Below are positions 1-6,602 of a DNA stretch of 11,373 bases, in pieces. The stretch comes from Armatimonadota bacterium (GTDB lineage: Bacteria > Cloacimonadota > Cloacimonadia > Cloacimonadales > TCS61): positions 1 through 11,373 of the forward strand of contig JAUWNO010000033.1 in assembly GCA_030612605.1 (NCBI GenBank), written 5' to 3'. The notes beneath the pieces are model-generated. The model had not been told where the DNA came from. It made no database searches and saw nothing but the letters and a program-made list of their open reading frames with translations. Position numbers and translations under genes: made by a program. Positions within the stretch are counted from its first letter, which is position 1. Each line of letters begins with the position of its first letter.

Positions 1-30
1 GTTGCTTCATTTAGTTTTGCGAAATTCTTT

Positions 31-101
31 ATCTGTGTCTATCAGTGAGAATCCGTGAGCTAAGTAGTAAGCAGTATCTTATCAGGGATTATCAGGGATT
101 A
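31..101. repeat. Mosaic of short tandem repeats (10-nt and 7-nt units)
   Basis: Three adjacent 10-nt units, ATCTGTGTCT, ATCAGTGAGA and ATCCGTGAGC, lie exactly end to end at 31-60 and share the core ATCNGTG. They are followed by about two copies of a heptamer, TAAGTAG and TAAGCAG, at 61-74. Then comes an exact tandem decamer, ATCAGGGATT twice, at 81-100. The stretch encodes nothing convincing: stops occur in all three forward frames by about position 60. It resembles the degenerate intergenic repeats seen in many FCB-group genomes (recollection, not searched). A related GT-rich repeat lies before comEC at 8853-8885. Confidence 0.75.
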
Positions 102-105
102 ATGG

Positions 106-133
106 TTGACAAAATAATCTTCTTTTTTAAAAA
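106..133 (+). promoter_or_regulatory. Weak sigma-70-like promoter candidate
   Basis: A perfect TTGACA hexamer at 106-111 is followed 16 nt later by TAAAAA at 128-133, which matches four of six positions of TATAAT. A start of transcription near 140 would give a leader of about 38 nt before the ATG at 178, and would exclude the upstream TTG at 139 as a start. The -10 is poor, and promoter rules differ in some FCB bacteria, so this is only a candidate for the first operon. Confidence 0.28.
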
Positions 134-168
134 AGAGTTTGAAAAATCAATGGAATCAGGAGATAAAT

Positions 169-173
169 GAGGA
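169..173 (+). promoter_or_regulatory. Shine-Dalgarno that decides the start at 178
   Basis: GAGGA lies 4 nt before the ATG at 178. The competing upstream in-frame TTG at 139 has only an A-rich stretch and no comparable motif in front. This supports the shorter, 360-residue form of the sugar-phosphate transferase. Confidence 0.65.
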
Positions 174-177
174 ATTT

Positions 178-1260
178 ATGAGTATAATCTATGTGTACTT
201 CACGGTTTTTATTCTGGCGTTTTTGACGGTTTACACGATAACGCCTTTCATAATCAGATTTGCTTATAAAACCAATTTCATGGATAAACCGGAAGCAAGA
301 AAGCTTCACAAAAAAGCGACTCCCCTTCTGGGAGGAGTTGCTGTGTTTATTGGTTTTTTTGTTTTCACTGTTTTTGTTATTTTAACAACCAAACATCCAC
401 TCGATAATGCGGTATTGGGCTATCTTCTGGGTGCATTTATTATTCTCGTAGTGGGAATAATAGATGATAAATTCGGTATGCACCCGCTGGTTAAACTGGG
501 CGGTCAATTGTTGTCATGTCTGGTTTTTATCTACTTCAATAATTTAATCACTTTATTTGGACCATTCAACATTACTCTCCCAATTCTATTTTTCTGGATG
601 ATTGGTTTGATGAATGCCCTAAATTTTCTGGATAATATGGATGGTATCATCACCGGCATGTCCGGCATCCTGGCTATCGGGTTTTACTGTTTTAGTTTTA
701 TCAGCAAGAATAAGTTTTTTCCTTCAGAATCTGAGTATATTTGTCTATTATCTCTAACTTTTGCCGGTTCAGCTTTCGGTTTTTTACCTCATAATTTTAA
801 TCCTGCTAAGATTTTTCTTGGTGATAGCGGGAGTATGTTTTTTGGTTATTTTCTATCAACAATGGGAATTCTCGCTGGTCGTTTAGCAACAAAAAGTATG
901 AATAACAACCTTTATTATCTGCTTCCAATTTTACTTTTGAGTTATGCTATTTTTGATATTTCTCTTGTTAGTTTCACTCGTAAAAGAGATGGTCGTCGCA
1001 TCAGTCAGGGAGGAAAAGATCACTCTACTCACCGAATCGGAACTGCAATTGGTTCAGATAAAGTTACGGCAATAATAGTTTATCTAATAAATATCATCAT
1101 TGTTTTGGTTACAATCATTGTTCTTAAGATGGAATCCGATAAACTTCTTATAATTTCAACTGTTATCTTTGCAGTCTTCTTTTTGTTTTTCGGAAAGAAA
1201 CTCGATCAAATTCCGATTGTAATACCGGAAAATCAACTTAAACCTGGAAAAGAGGAATAA
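178..1260 (+). CDS. WecA/MraY-family polyprenyl-phosphate sugar-1-phosphate transferase
   Basis: Integral inner-membrane enzyme of the WecA/TagO/MraY superfamily. The family moves a sugar-1-phosphate, usually GlcNAc-1-P, from a UDP-sugar to undecaprenyl phosphate, the first lipid-linked step of O-antigen, capsule or wall-polymer synthesis. With the ATG at 178 it has 360 residues, normal for the family. Visible motifs: DKPEARKLH at 36-44, the Mg-binding DD at 96-97, NALNFLDNMDG at 146-156, LGDSGS at 214-219 and the cytoplasmic KDHSTHR at 280-286. About ten hydrophobic segments span the chain. The frame stays open upstream to a TTG at 139, but the ATG has a GAGGA ribosome site and begins directly in the first membrane helix. 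KDHSTHR fits the WecA-like branch better than MraY itself. The sugar substrate cannot be read from the sequence. It is the first gene of a tight cluster, with 2 nt to the next gene. Confidence 0.92.
   Translation: MSIIYVYFTVFILAFLTVYTITPFIIRFAYKTNFMDKPEARKLHKKATPLLGGVAVFIGFFVFTVFVILTTKHPLDNAVLGYLLGAFIILVVGIIDDKFGMHPLVKLGGQLLSCLVFIYFNNLITLFGPFNITLPILFFWMIGLMNALNFLDNMDGIITGMSGILAIGFYCFSFISKNKFFPSESEYICLLSLTFAGSAFGFLPHNFNPAKIFLGDSGSMFFGYFLSTMGILAGRLATKSMNNNLYYLLPILLLSYAIFDISLVSFTRKRDGRRISQGGKDHSTHRIGTAIGSDKVTAIIVYLINIIIVLVTIIVLKMESDKLLIISTVIFAVFFLFFGKKLDQIPIVIPENQLKPGKEE
1252..1255 (+). promoter_or_regulatory. Shine-Dalgarno for a TTG start
   Basis: GAGG inside the last codons of the transferase gene lies 7 nt before the TTG at 1263. 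The hydrolase has no ATG until residue 71, beyond its catalytic HHHPDH motif, so this site and the TTG together define its start. Confidence 0.65.
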
Positions 1261-1262
1261 TC

Positions 1263-1991
1263 TTGAAAATCAAAATTTTAGGTTCAGGTTCAGGTATTCC
1301 AACTCTGGGGAAAAATCATGCCTGTGTCTGGATTAATTTTTCCGATAAAAATATAATTTTTGATTGTGGTGAAGGAATAGCTCAACAGCTACTGAAAAAT
1401 GGATTGGACAAGACAGCTTTGGATGTAATTGCTATCAGTCATCATCATCCGGATCATGTATCCGGAATATTCATGGTTCTGCAATTGCTCCACCTTCAAA
1501 ATAGAACGAAACCTTTGAATATTTATCTTCCGGAAGATATTGATTTTTTTGTTAAAACTTTAAATTATTTCTATACTTTCCCCAAAAAATATACATTTAA
1601 AATCAATTTTGCTTTAACTTCAGAAATAACAAAAGATATTCCGGAAATCCAAGTTATTCCATCCGACCATATGCTTGGTTATAAAGATTTTGTCAGGCAT
1701 AATAATTTTTCAAATCTGTTGATATCGTATTCATTTCTAATAAGATACAATGATAAACAAGTGCTCTATTCTTCAGATTTGGGCAGCACAAAATACATTG
1801 AGAAATATTTTTCCCAAACAGATTTATTAATAATTGATGCGCTTCATCCTGAACCGGATGAAATCCTTGAAATTCCCGACAAAACAGATGCTCGAATAAT
1901 TCTTAATCACGGCTTATCTGAGAAGCTTGAAAAATTAATTTCAGATGAAAGGTTTGAAATAGCAAATGAAGAAAATGAAATTACTCTCTAA
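1263..1991 (+). CDS. RNase Z-like metallo-beta-lactamase-fold hydrolase
   Basis: Cytoplasmic metal-dependent hydrolase of 242 residues in the RNase Z-like branch of the MBL fold. It starts at a TTG; the next Met is residue 71. The opening LGSGSGIPT (6-14) and FDCGEG (33-38) are typical of RNase Z and related phosphodiesterases. Zinc ligands visible are HHHPDH at 60-65 (HxHxDH), probably H136 in PSDHM, D172 in SSDLGS and H216 in LNHG. Canonical tRNase Z is about 300 residues and carries a flexible tRNA-binding arm; this protein is shorter and no such arm is evident. It may be a small-molecule or cyclic-nucleotide phosphodiesterase rather than a tRNA 3' processing enzyme; the substrate is unknown. 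It follows the transferase by 2 nt and its end overlaps the next gene, so it is probably co-transcribed. Confidence 0.85.
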   Translation: MKIKILGSGSGIPTLGKNHACVWINFSDKNIIFDCGEGIAQQLLKNGLDKTALDVIAISHHHPDHVSGIFMVLQLLHLQNRTKPLNIYLPEDIDFFVKTLNYFYTFPKKYTFKINFALTSEITKDIPEIQVIPSDHMLGYKDFVRHNNFSNLLISYSFLIRYNDKQVLYSSDLGSTKYIEKYFSQTDLLIIDALHPEPDEILEIPDKTDARIILNHGLSEKLEKLISDERFEIANEENEITL

Positions 1992-3372
1992 CTCACTTAT
2001 TTTGATATTAATCCTCTTGATTTCAGGATGTTTTTTAAACAAAAAATATTACCTGGCACACAGTTTTTATAAAAAACGTAATTACCCGGTTGCTATTGAA
2101 AATTACGATATTTTTCTTAAGAAATCTCCCCAGAGTGCTCTTGCAACAAAAGCAGAAATGGAGCGCTCCGACTGCTATTATAAATTAGGTTTAAAAGCTT
2201 TTTCTAAGAAATATTGGTTATTGGCAAAAAAGTTTTTTTACCTGGCAAATTCTTATCAAGCTGATGAATCGATGGATAATTGTTGTTTTGAGATGGCAAA
2301 AATCGCTTTTGAAAATAATGACATTGATTCCACTCTAATCACTTATGATTATATCATTACGCATCTTCAAACTTCCGAATTGATACCTGAAATCCTTTAT
2401 AAAAGAATTAATATTAATTATAAATTGAACAATAAAAACCAGATTTTTACCGATTATAAGCTGCTTTGGGACAATTATCCGCAAAATGAGTTTTCCATCA
2501 AATCTCAATCTGTAATCGATAATTTAATGCCGGAATATATTAATAATTCTTTGACATTCAAAGACTCTGCAAAATATGAAATTGCGATTGATCTGCTTTT
2601 TGGAATGATAGATTATCCTACATCTTTTCAAGATAGAATCAATGTTGAAATCAGTGAAATATATCTTTTAATGGCAAATGAAGCTTTTGAACAAAAACGA
2701 TTTTATGAGACAAGAGAATACTTTCAAAAAACTATTTCTTATAACCCGGAAAAAGAGACCTTCGTTCAAGACCAACTAATTAATATCTGTGATTCATTTA
2801 TTAATACCGGAAATAACCTGATCAAAGAAAACAAAATTGATGAAGCAATTACGTTCTATGAAAAAGCTTTCATTTTCATACCGGAATATCCATCAGCAAA
2901 CGATGCTATTACCAATGCCCTCGATTTAAAGATTAAGCAGCAAAAATCTCTTGAATTAAAGGATATTGCTCTAAACTATGAAAATGAAGAGGATTACAAG
3001 CAGGCTTTAAAATATTTTAAACAATCATATTCTCAGTATCAAATTCCTGAAGTGAAAAGTAAAATTTTCCTCATGGGAAATCTGATAGAAGCGGAAAAAG
3101 ACCCCAAAGCTTTTGCAAAATCCATCATACTAAATTATAAAAATGGTATTATTCCTCAAAAGGTAAATGCCTTAACTAATGATCTCATTTTACTTTTCGG
3201 TGATGAAGTCGAAACTTCCGGATGGAATGCAATGTATTCAGTTGGGAAATATAAATACGAAGTCAGGTTCGATATTCTGACTTCTAAAGAAAATTACTAT
3301 TTTATCTGGAGAGTAAATTTGGAAGACAGAAGTTTTGTCGCCTTAAATAAAATCTCTGAGGAATTATTATAA
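1966..3372 (+). CDS. TPR-repeat lipoprotein, function unknown
   Basis: A 468-residue exported lipoprotein. A hydrophobic N-terminus ends in the lipobox ISGC with the lipidated Cys at 22. The body is rich in helical hairpins with TPR character, for example around 31-62, 65-97, 105-136, 232-262 (YFQKTISYNP), 273-306 (AITFYEKAFIFIP) and 331-361 (QALKYFKQSY). The last 55 residues or so (about 412-468) look different, with alternating strands, and may be a separate small domain. TPR lipoproteins often scaffold envelope assemblies, as BamD does, but I cannot assign this one. The start overlaps the end of the hydrolase gene by 26 nt. A second in-frame ATG at 1975 would shorten the overlap to 17 nt and give MKLLSNS; neither start has a strong ribosome site, so coupling to the upstream gene is likely. 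The next gene begins 15 nt downstream. Confidence 0.87.
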   Translation: MKKMKLLSNSLILILILLISGCFLNKKYYLAHSFYKKRNYPVAIENYDIFLKKSPQSALATKAEMERSDCYYKLGLKAFSKKYWLLAKKFFYLANSYQADESMDNCCFEMAKIAFENNDIDSTLITYDYIITHLQTSELIPEILYKRININYKLNNKNQIFTDYKLLWDNYPQNEFSIKSQSVIDNLMPEYINNSLTFKDSAKYEIAIDLLFGMIDYPTSFQDRINVEISEIYLLMANEAFEQKRFYETREYFQKTISYNPEKETFVQDQLINICDSFINTGNNLIKENKIDEAITFYEKAFIFIPEYPSANDAITNALDLKIKQQKSLELKDIALNYENEEDYKQALKYFKQSYSQYQIPEVKSKIFLMGNLIEAEKDPKAFAKSIILNYKNGIIPQKVNALTNDLILLFGDEVETSGWNAMYSVGKYKYEVRFDILTSKENYYFIWRVNLEDRSFVALNKISEELL

Positions 3373-3387
3373 TTTTATGGTTATTAA

Positions 3388-3969
3388 ATGAAAAAAATCA
3401 TCCTTCTATTTTTAATAATAATATTTGTAAGAACTTTGAGTGCTGAAGAATTCGATATCAAGAAATTCTCCGCTCCAAATAAATACGGCTGGGATACTTA
3501 TGAAAAGTTTCTCTCTGCTCGTGAAGACCTTCAAAAAAGAAATAACCTGCTGCAAATCTATGAAACTCAAAAACAAAAACCAATAAAAAATGTAATCAAA
3601 TCCGTAATTGTTCCGGGTTGGGGACACTTCTCTGCAAAGCACTATTTCAAAGGACAGATTTTATTAGGTTTGGAAATTGTCTTATTGGGAACGAGCTATT
3701 TATATTATGATCAGGCAATGGATATTTACGATAAATATGAAAAAGCCACTTATATCGGGGATATTGAAAAATACTATTCCGATGCGAAAACTCCCTACAA
3801 TATGTCTCAACTTTTTCTGGGTTTGGGTATAATTGTTTGGGCTTATAATATTTATGACACGATTATTGTTACTGAAAAATATAATGATGCTCTCTGGGAA
3901 AAAATCATTTTTGAGAATCAGGATACAAGCATTTCAATTTTTCCCACCGGTTTATCAGTGAGGTTTTGA
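3388..3969 (+). CDS. DUF5683-like membrane protein
   Basis: A 193-residue protein with an N-terminal hydrophobic signal (3-18), probably cut after LSA at 19. A polar linker follows (20-68), then the motif SVIVPGWGHF at 72-81 and two predicted membrane helices, about 89-107 and 141-157. The PGxGH motif followed by a glycine and a helix is what I associate with the DUF5683 family of small envelope proteins common in the FCB group. No biochemical function is known to me. The chain ends in a short strand-like segment, SISIFPTGLSVRF. No clear ribosome site precedes the ATG; it lies 15 nt after the TPR gene and 1 nt before the next gene. The position suggests a shared envelope role with its neighbours. 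Confidence 0.82.
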   Translation: MKKIILLFLIIIFVRTLSAEEFDIKKFSAPNKYGWDTYEKFLSAREDLQKRNNLLQIYETQKQKPIKNVIKSVIVPGWGHFSAKHYFKGQILLGLEIVLLGTSYLYYDQAMDIYDKYEKATYIGDIEKYYSDAKTPYNMSQLFLGLGIIVWAYNIYDTIIVTEKYNDALWEKIIFENQDTSISIFPTGLSVRF

Positions 3970-3970
3970 G

Positions 3971-4351
3971 ATGAGAAAAACATTTTTTTTCATGATAATA
4001 TTTTTACTAACTTTATCCTGCTCTTTAGATAGAAGCAATCCACTGGATACTGATAATTATCCAAGTAAAGTTTTAGGTATCCAGGTTTCCTATCCGGAAG
4101 ATGATAAAGTTACAATTACCTGGGATACTCCGGGTCATGCAAATGATGATGGATATTTCATTTATCGCTCCATGTCATATCATGGTTTTTATGAGTTTAT
4201 TCAAGAAATAGACGATAACACAATCAATTCTTATGAAGACGAAGACATTATCATTGGAGAAAACATTTACTACTTCTACAAAATGTCAGCCTTCAGAATT
4301 ATCGATTCTAAAAAGTTGGAAGGATATCGTTCTGACCCGAAATTCTGGTAA
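3971..4351 (+). CDS. Small lipoprotein with FN3-like domain
   Basis: A 126-residue protein with a hydrophobic signal ending in TLSC, so Cys17 is the likely lipid anchor; the lipobox is imperfect, with Thr at -3. After the anchor come RSNPLD (21-26), a motif I associate with FCB-group surface lipoproteins, and one compact beta domain. That domain has the pattern VTITWDTPG, GYFIYRS and YYFYKMSAF typical of fibronectin type III. There is no second domain. FN3 domains usually mediate protein or carbohydrate contact; no partner can be named. A good Shine-Dalgarno (GTGAGG ending at 3963) sits 7 nt before the ATG, within the end of the preceding gene, from which only 1 nt separates it. This is the last gene of the first cluster. 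Confidence 0.84.
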   Translation: MRKTFFFMIIFLLTLSCSLDRSNPLDTDNYPSKVLGIQVSYPEDDKVTITWDTPGHANDDGYFIYRSMSYHGFYEFIQEIDDNTINSYEDEDIIIGENIYYFYKMSAFRIIDSKKLEGYRSDPKFW

Positions 4352-4378
4352 TAAAAATAATTTCTCAACCCCCTCTAA

Positions 4379-4398
4379 CTCCCCCTATTCAGGGGGAG
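4379..4398. repeat. Perfect G/C-rich hairpin repeat
   Basis: CTCCCCCT and AGGGGGAG form a perfect 8-bp stem around an ATTC loop, preceded by a C-rich run at 4369-4375. No T-run follows, so it is not a standard intrinsic terminator, though it may still stall polymerase or protect the upstream mRNA end. Hairpins of this CCCCCT/AGGGGG type recur between genes in many bacterial genomes (recollection, not searched). Confidence 0.72.
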
Positions 4399-4408
4399 AA
4401 TCATTCAG

Positions 4409-4430
4409 AACTTACCAAATTTGGGAAGTT
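4409..4430 (+). promoter_or_regulatory. Hairpin covering the helicase ribosome site
   Basis: AACTT (4409-4413) pairs with AAGTT (4426-4430). After one A-G mismatch, CCA pairs with TGG around a four-base loop. The only Shine-Dalgarno-like sequence before the helicase ATG, GGGAAG at 4423-4428, lies in the 3' arm. It may be a copy of a dispersed intergenic repeat, a local translation control, or both. Confidence 0.4.
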
Positions 4431-4439
4431 TAAGTCTCT

Positions 4440-6602
4440 ATGAATTTATTAAATAATTTAAATCCTGCTCAGCAAAAAGTTGTAACCACCACAGAAGGTC
4501 CTGTGCTGGTTTTAGCTGGAGCTGGCAGCGGCAAGACCCGTTCTGTAATTTATCGAACTGCTTATCTTATAAATTATAAGAAGATCAATCCCTGGAATAT
4601 TCTGGTTGTAACCTTCACAAACAAAGCTGCGAGAGAATTAAAAGACAGGTTGGAAAACACATTTAATCTTTCTACACACTCGCTTTGGATTGGAACTTTT
4701 CATTCTGTTTGTACTAGAATTCTTCGTTACGAACAAGCAATTCTTCCCTTTACATCAGATTTCTCAATTTATGATGAAAACGACCAAAAAGTAATCTTTA
4801 AAAAATTATACAAAAAACTTGATATTGACCCAAAATATTTTCCAATAGCCAGAGTCAGAAATATCATCAGTCGTCAGAAAAACTCTCTTATCCTGACCAA
4901 AGATTTTTTTGAATTCAATGAAAGAAATTATTACAGCGAAAAAGTGATAAAGATTTATGAAGCGTATCAAAAATTTTTGCTGGAAAACAATGCTTTGGAT
5001 TTCGATGATCTTCTGATGTACACTGCAATTTTGCTTCATGATAATGAATCCATTCGCAGCAAATATGAGAAAATGTTTCAATATGTGATGATCGATGAAT
5101 ACCAGGATACAAATTATGCTCAATTTAAAATCGTAAATTTAATCGCTAAAAATCATCAAAATCTTTGCGTGGTAGGAGACGATGATCAGGCAATTTATAG
5201 CTGGCGTGGTGCTGATATACGTAATATTTTAGAATTTGAAAAAGATTATAAAAACGTTGTAAAAATCAAATTAGTGCAAAACTACAGGTCACCGAAATCA
5301 ATCTTAAACCTGGCAAACAGCCTGATAAAATTTAACTCTCAAAGACATGAAAAAGAGCTGTGGACCGAAATAATATCAAATAGAAAACCAACCCTTAATG
5401 TCCTGGAAAATGAGAATGAAGAAGCCAGAGCTATCGCTGAGAAAATTCATATTTTTAAGTTGAAAGATGGAAATTTAAATGAATGTGTAGTTCTTTACAG
5501 AACCAATGCTCAATCACGAGTTTTCGAGAATGCATTCATTCAAAAAAATATAAAATACCAGATTGTTGGCGGAGTCAATTTCTATCAGCGTAAAGAGATA
5601 AAAGATATAATTGCTTATCTGAGAGTTCTGGCAAATCCGCAAGATTCCGAAAGTCTGCTCAGGATAATTAATTTTCCTACCCGAGGAATTGGTAACACTA
5701 CTATTGCAAAAATAATCGATTATGCAACCCTCAAAAATATCACGATTTACGAATCAGTCTTATCGACAGAGAATCATTTACTCAAAGGAGCTGCTGCCAA
5801 GCGAGTTGAAGCGTTCGCTTCCAAAATAATAAATTGGAAAAAAATATCTGAAGAAATGCCGATCACTTCTTTGATCATGAAAATAATCGATGATCTGAAT
5901 TTGATGGATCTTTATGATTTCAGCGATGATCCGAAAGATATTTCCCGATTGGAAAATATCAAAGAATTTATTGCTGCAACAAATGAATTTTCCGAGAATA
6001 TTGAGAAGGAAACCGGACAAATACCTTTCTTAACAGAATATCTGCAAAATATTTCTCTGCACACGGACCTGGACAGTGTGGATGAAAATGAAGAATCTGT
6101 AAAACTAATGACAATGCACAATGCCAAAGGTTTGGAATTTGATAATGTGTTTATTGTTGGCTTGGAAAACGGTCTGCTTCCACATTCCAAATCTATGGAT
6201 AATGAAAAGGAATTGGAGGAAGAACGCAGACTATTTTATGTGGCTATTACTCGTGCAAAAAAAATCGTAGCTCTATCTTATGCCAGAGCAAGAAGAGTAT
6301 TCGATGCGGTTCAAAGAACCTTGCCAAGCAGATTTTTAATGGAATTCGATGACGAATTATTGGAAAAAGAAAATCATGTTTTTTATGAACTTCAATCTCC
6401 GAAAAAACAGAAGAAACCTCAGAAATCTGTAATCCTGGAAAACCAGAAATATTTTAAAGTTGGACAAAAAATCATTCATGCGAAATTTGGAAATGGCATT
6501 ATATTAAATGTTGACGGCATTGGAAAAGATGCGAAATTAACTATATCTTTTTCGAAAGGAATGCTGAAAAAAATTATGGGAAGTTATGTAAAAATATTAT
6601 GA
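4440..6602 (+). CDS. pcrA: ATP-dependent DNA helicase PcrA/UvrD
   Basis: Superfamily 1A 3'-5' DNA helicase of 720 residues, full length for the family. It acts in nucleotide excision and mismatch repair and strips proteins from DNA. All motifs are present: Q-motif LNPAQQ (7-12), Walker A GAGSGKT (27-33), motif Ia VVTFTNKAARE (56-66), motif II IDEYQDTN (218-225), motif III VVGDDDQAIYSWRG (244-257), motif IV NYRS (281-284), motif V LMTMHNAKGLEFD (556-568) and motif VI EEERRLFYVAITRA (593-606). Motif II has Tyr where Phe is common in PcrA. The C-terminus (about 671-720) carries the PcrA/UvrD Tudor-like tail VGQKIIHAKFGNGI. The start gives MNLLNNLNPAQ, as usual for the family. It follows an 88-nt repeat-bearing gap, and its stop overlaps the next ATG. 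The symbol uvrD would be equally valid; RecB- or AddA-type nucleases are excluded by length and the tail. Confidence 0.97.
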   Translation: MNLLNNLNPAQQKVVTTTEGPVLVLAGAGSGKTRSVIYRTAYLINYKKINPWNILVVTFTNKAARELKDRLENTFNLSTHSLWIGTFHSVCTRILRYEQAILPFTSDFSIYDENDQKVIFKKLYKKLDIDPKYFPIARVRNIISRQKNSLILTKDFFEFNERNYYSEKVIKIYEAYQKFLLENNALDFDDLLMYTAILLHDNESIRSKYEKMFQYVMIDEYQDTNYAQFKIVNLIAKNHQNLCVVGDDDQAIYSWRGADIRNILEFEKDYKNVVKIKLVQNYRSPKSILNLANSLIKFNSQRHEKELWTEIISNRKPTLNVLENENEEARAIAEKIHIFKLKDGNLNECVVLYRTNAQSRVFENAFIQKNIKYQIVGGVNFYQRKEIKDIIAYLRVLANPQDSESLLRIINFPTRGIGNTTIAKIIDYATLKNITIYESVLSTENHLLKGAAAKRVEAFASKIINWKKISEEMPITSLIMKIIDDLNLMDLYDFSDDPKDISRLENIKEFIAATNEFSENIEKETGQIPFLTEYLQNISLHTDLDSVDENEESVKLMTMHNAKGLEFDNVFIVGLENGLLPHSKSMDNEKELEEERRLFYVAITRAKKIVALSYARARRVFDAVQRTLPSRFLMEFDDELLEKENHVFYELQSPKKQKKPQKSVILENQKYFKVGQKIIHAKFGNGIILNVDGIGKDAKLTISFSKGMLKKIMGSYVKIL

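Noticed and set aside
1..45. Possible 3' end of an upstream gene in frame 1 (open to TGA at 46-48).
   Set aside because: Only 15 codons are visible, they run into the tandem repeat, and there is no recognisable protein motif.
139..177. TTG start at 139 adding 13 residues to the sugar-phosphate transferase.
   Set aside because: The added residues are polar, precede the first membrane helix and lack a ribosome site; the ATG at 178 has GAGGA upstream.
3377..3391. Four-codon mini-ORF (ATG GTT ATT AAA TGA) overlapping the DUF5683-like start.
   Set aside because: Too short to tell from chance in AT-rich DNA, and it has no ribosome site of its own.
4379..4398. Intrinsic terminator after the FN3-like gene.
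   Set aside because: The stem is strong, but AATCATTC follows rather than a T-run.
4233..4433. 66-codon open frame overlapping the end of the FN3-like gene and the gap.
   Set aside because: It is out of frame with a well-supported lipoprotein gene and runs through the hairpin repeats; no domain pattern is seen.
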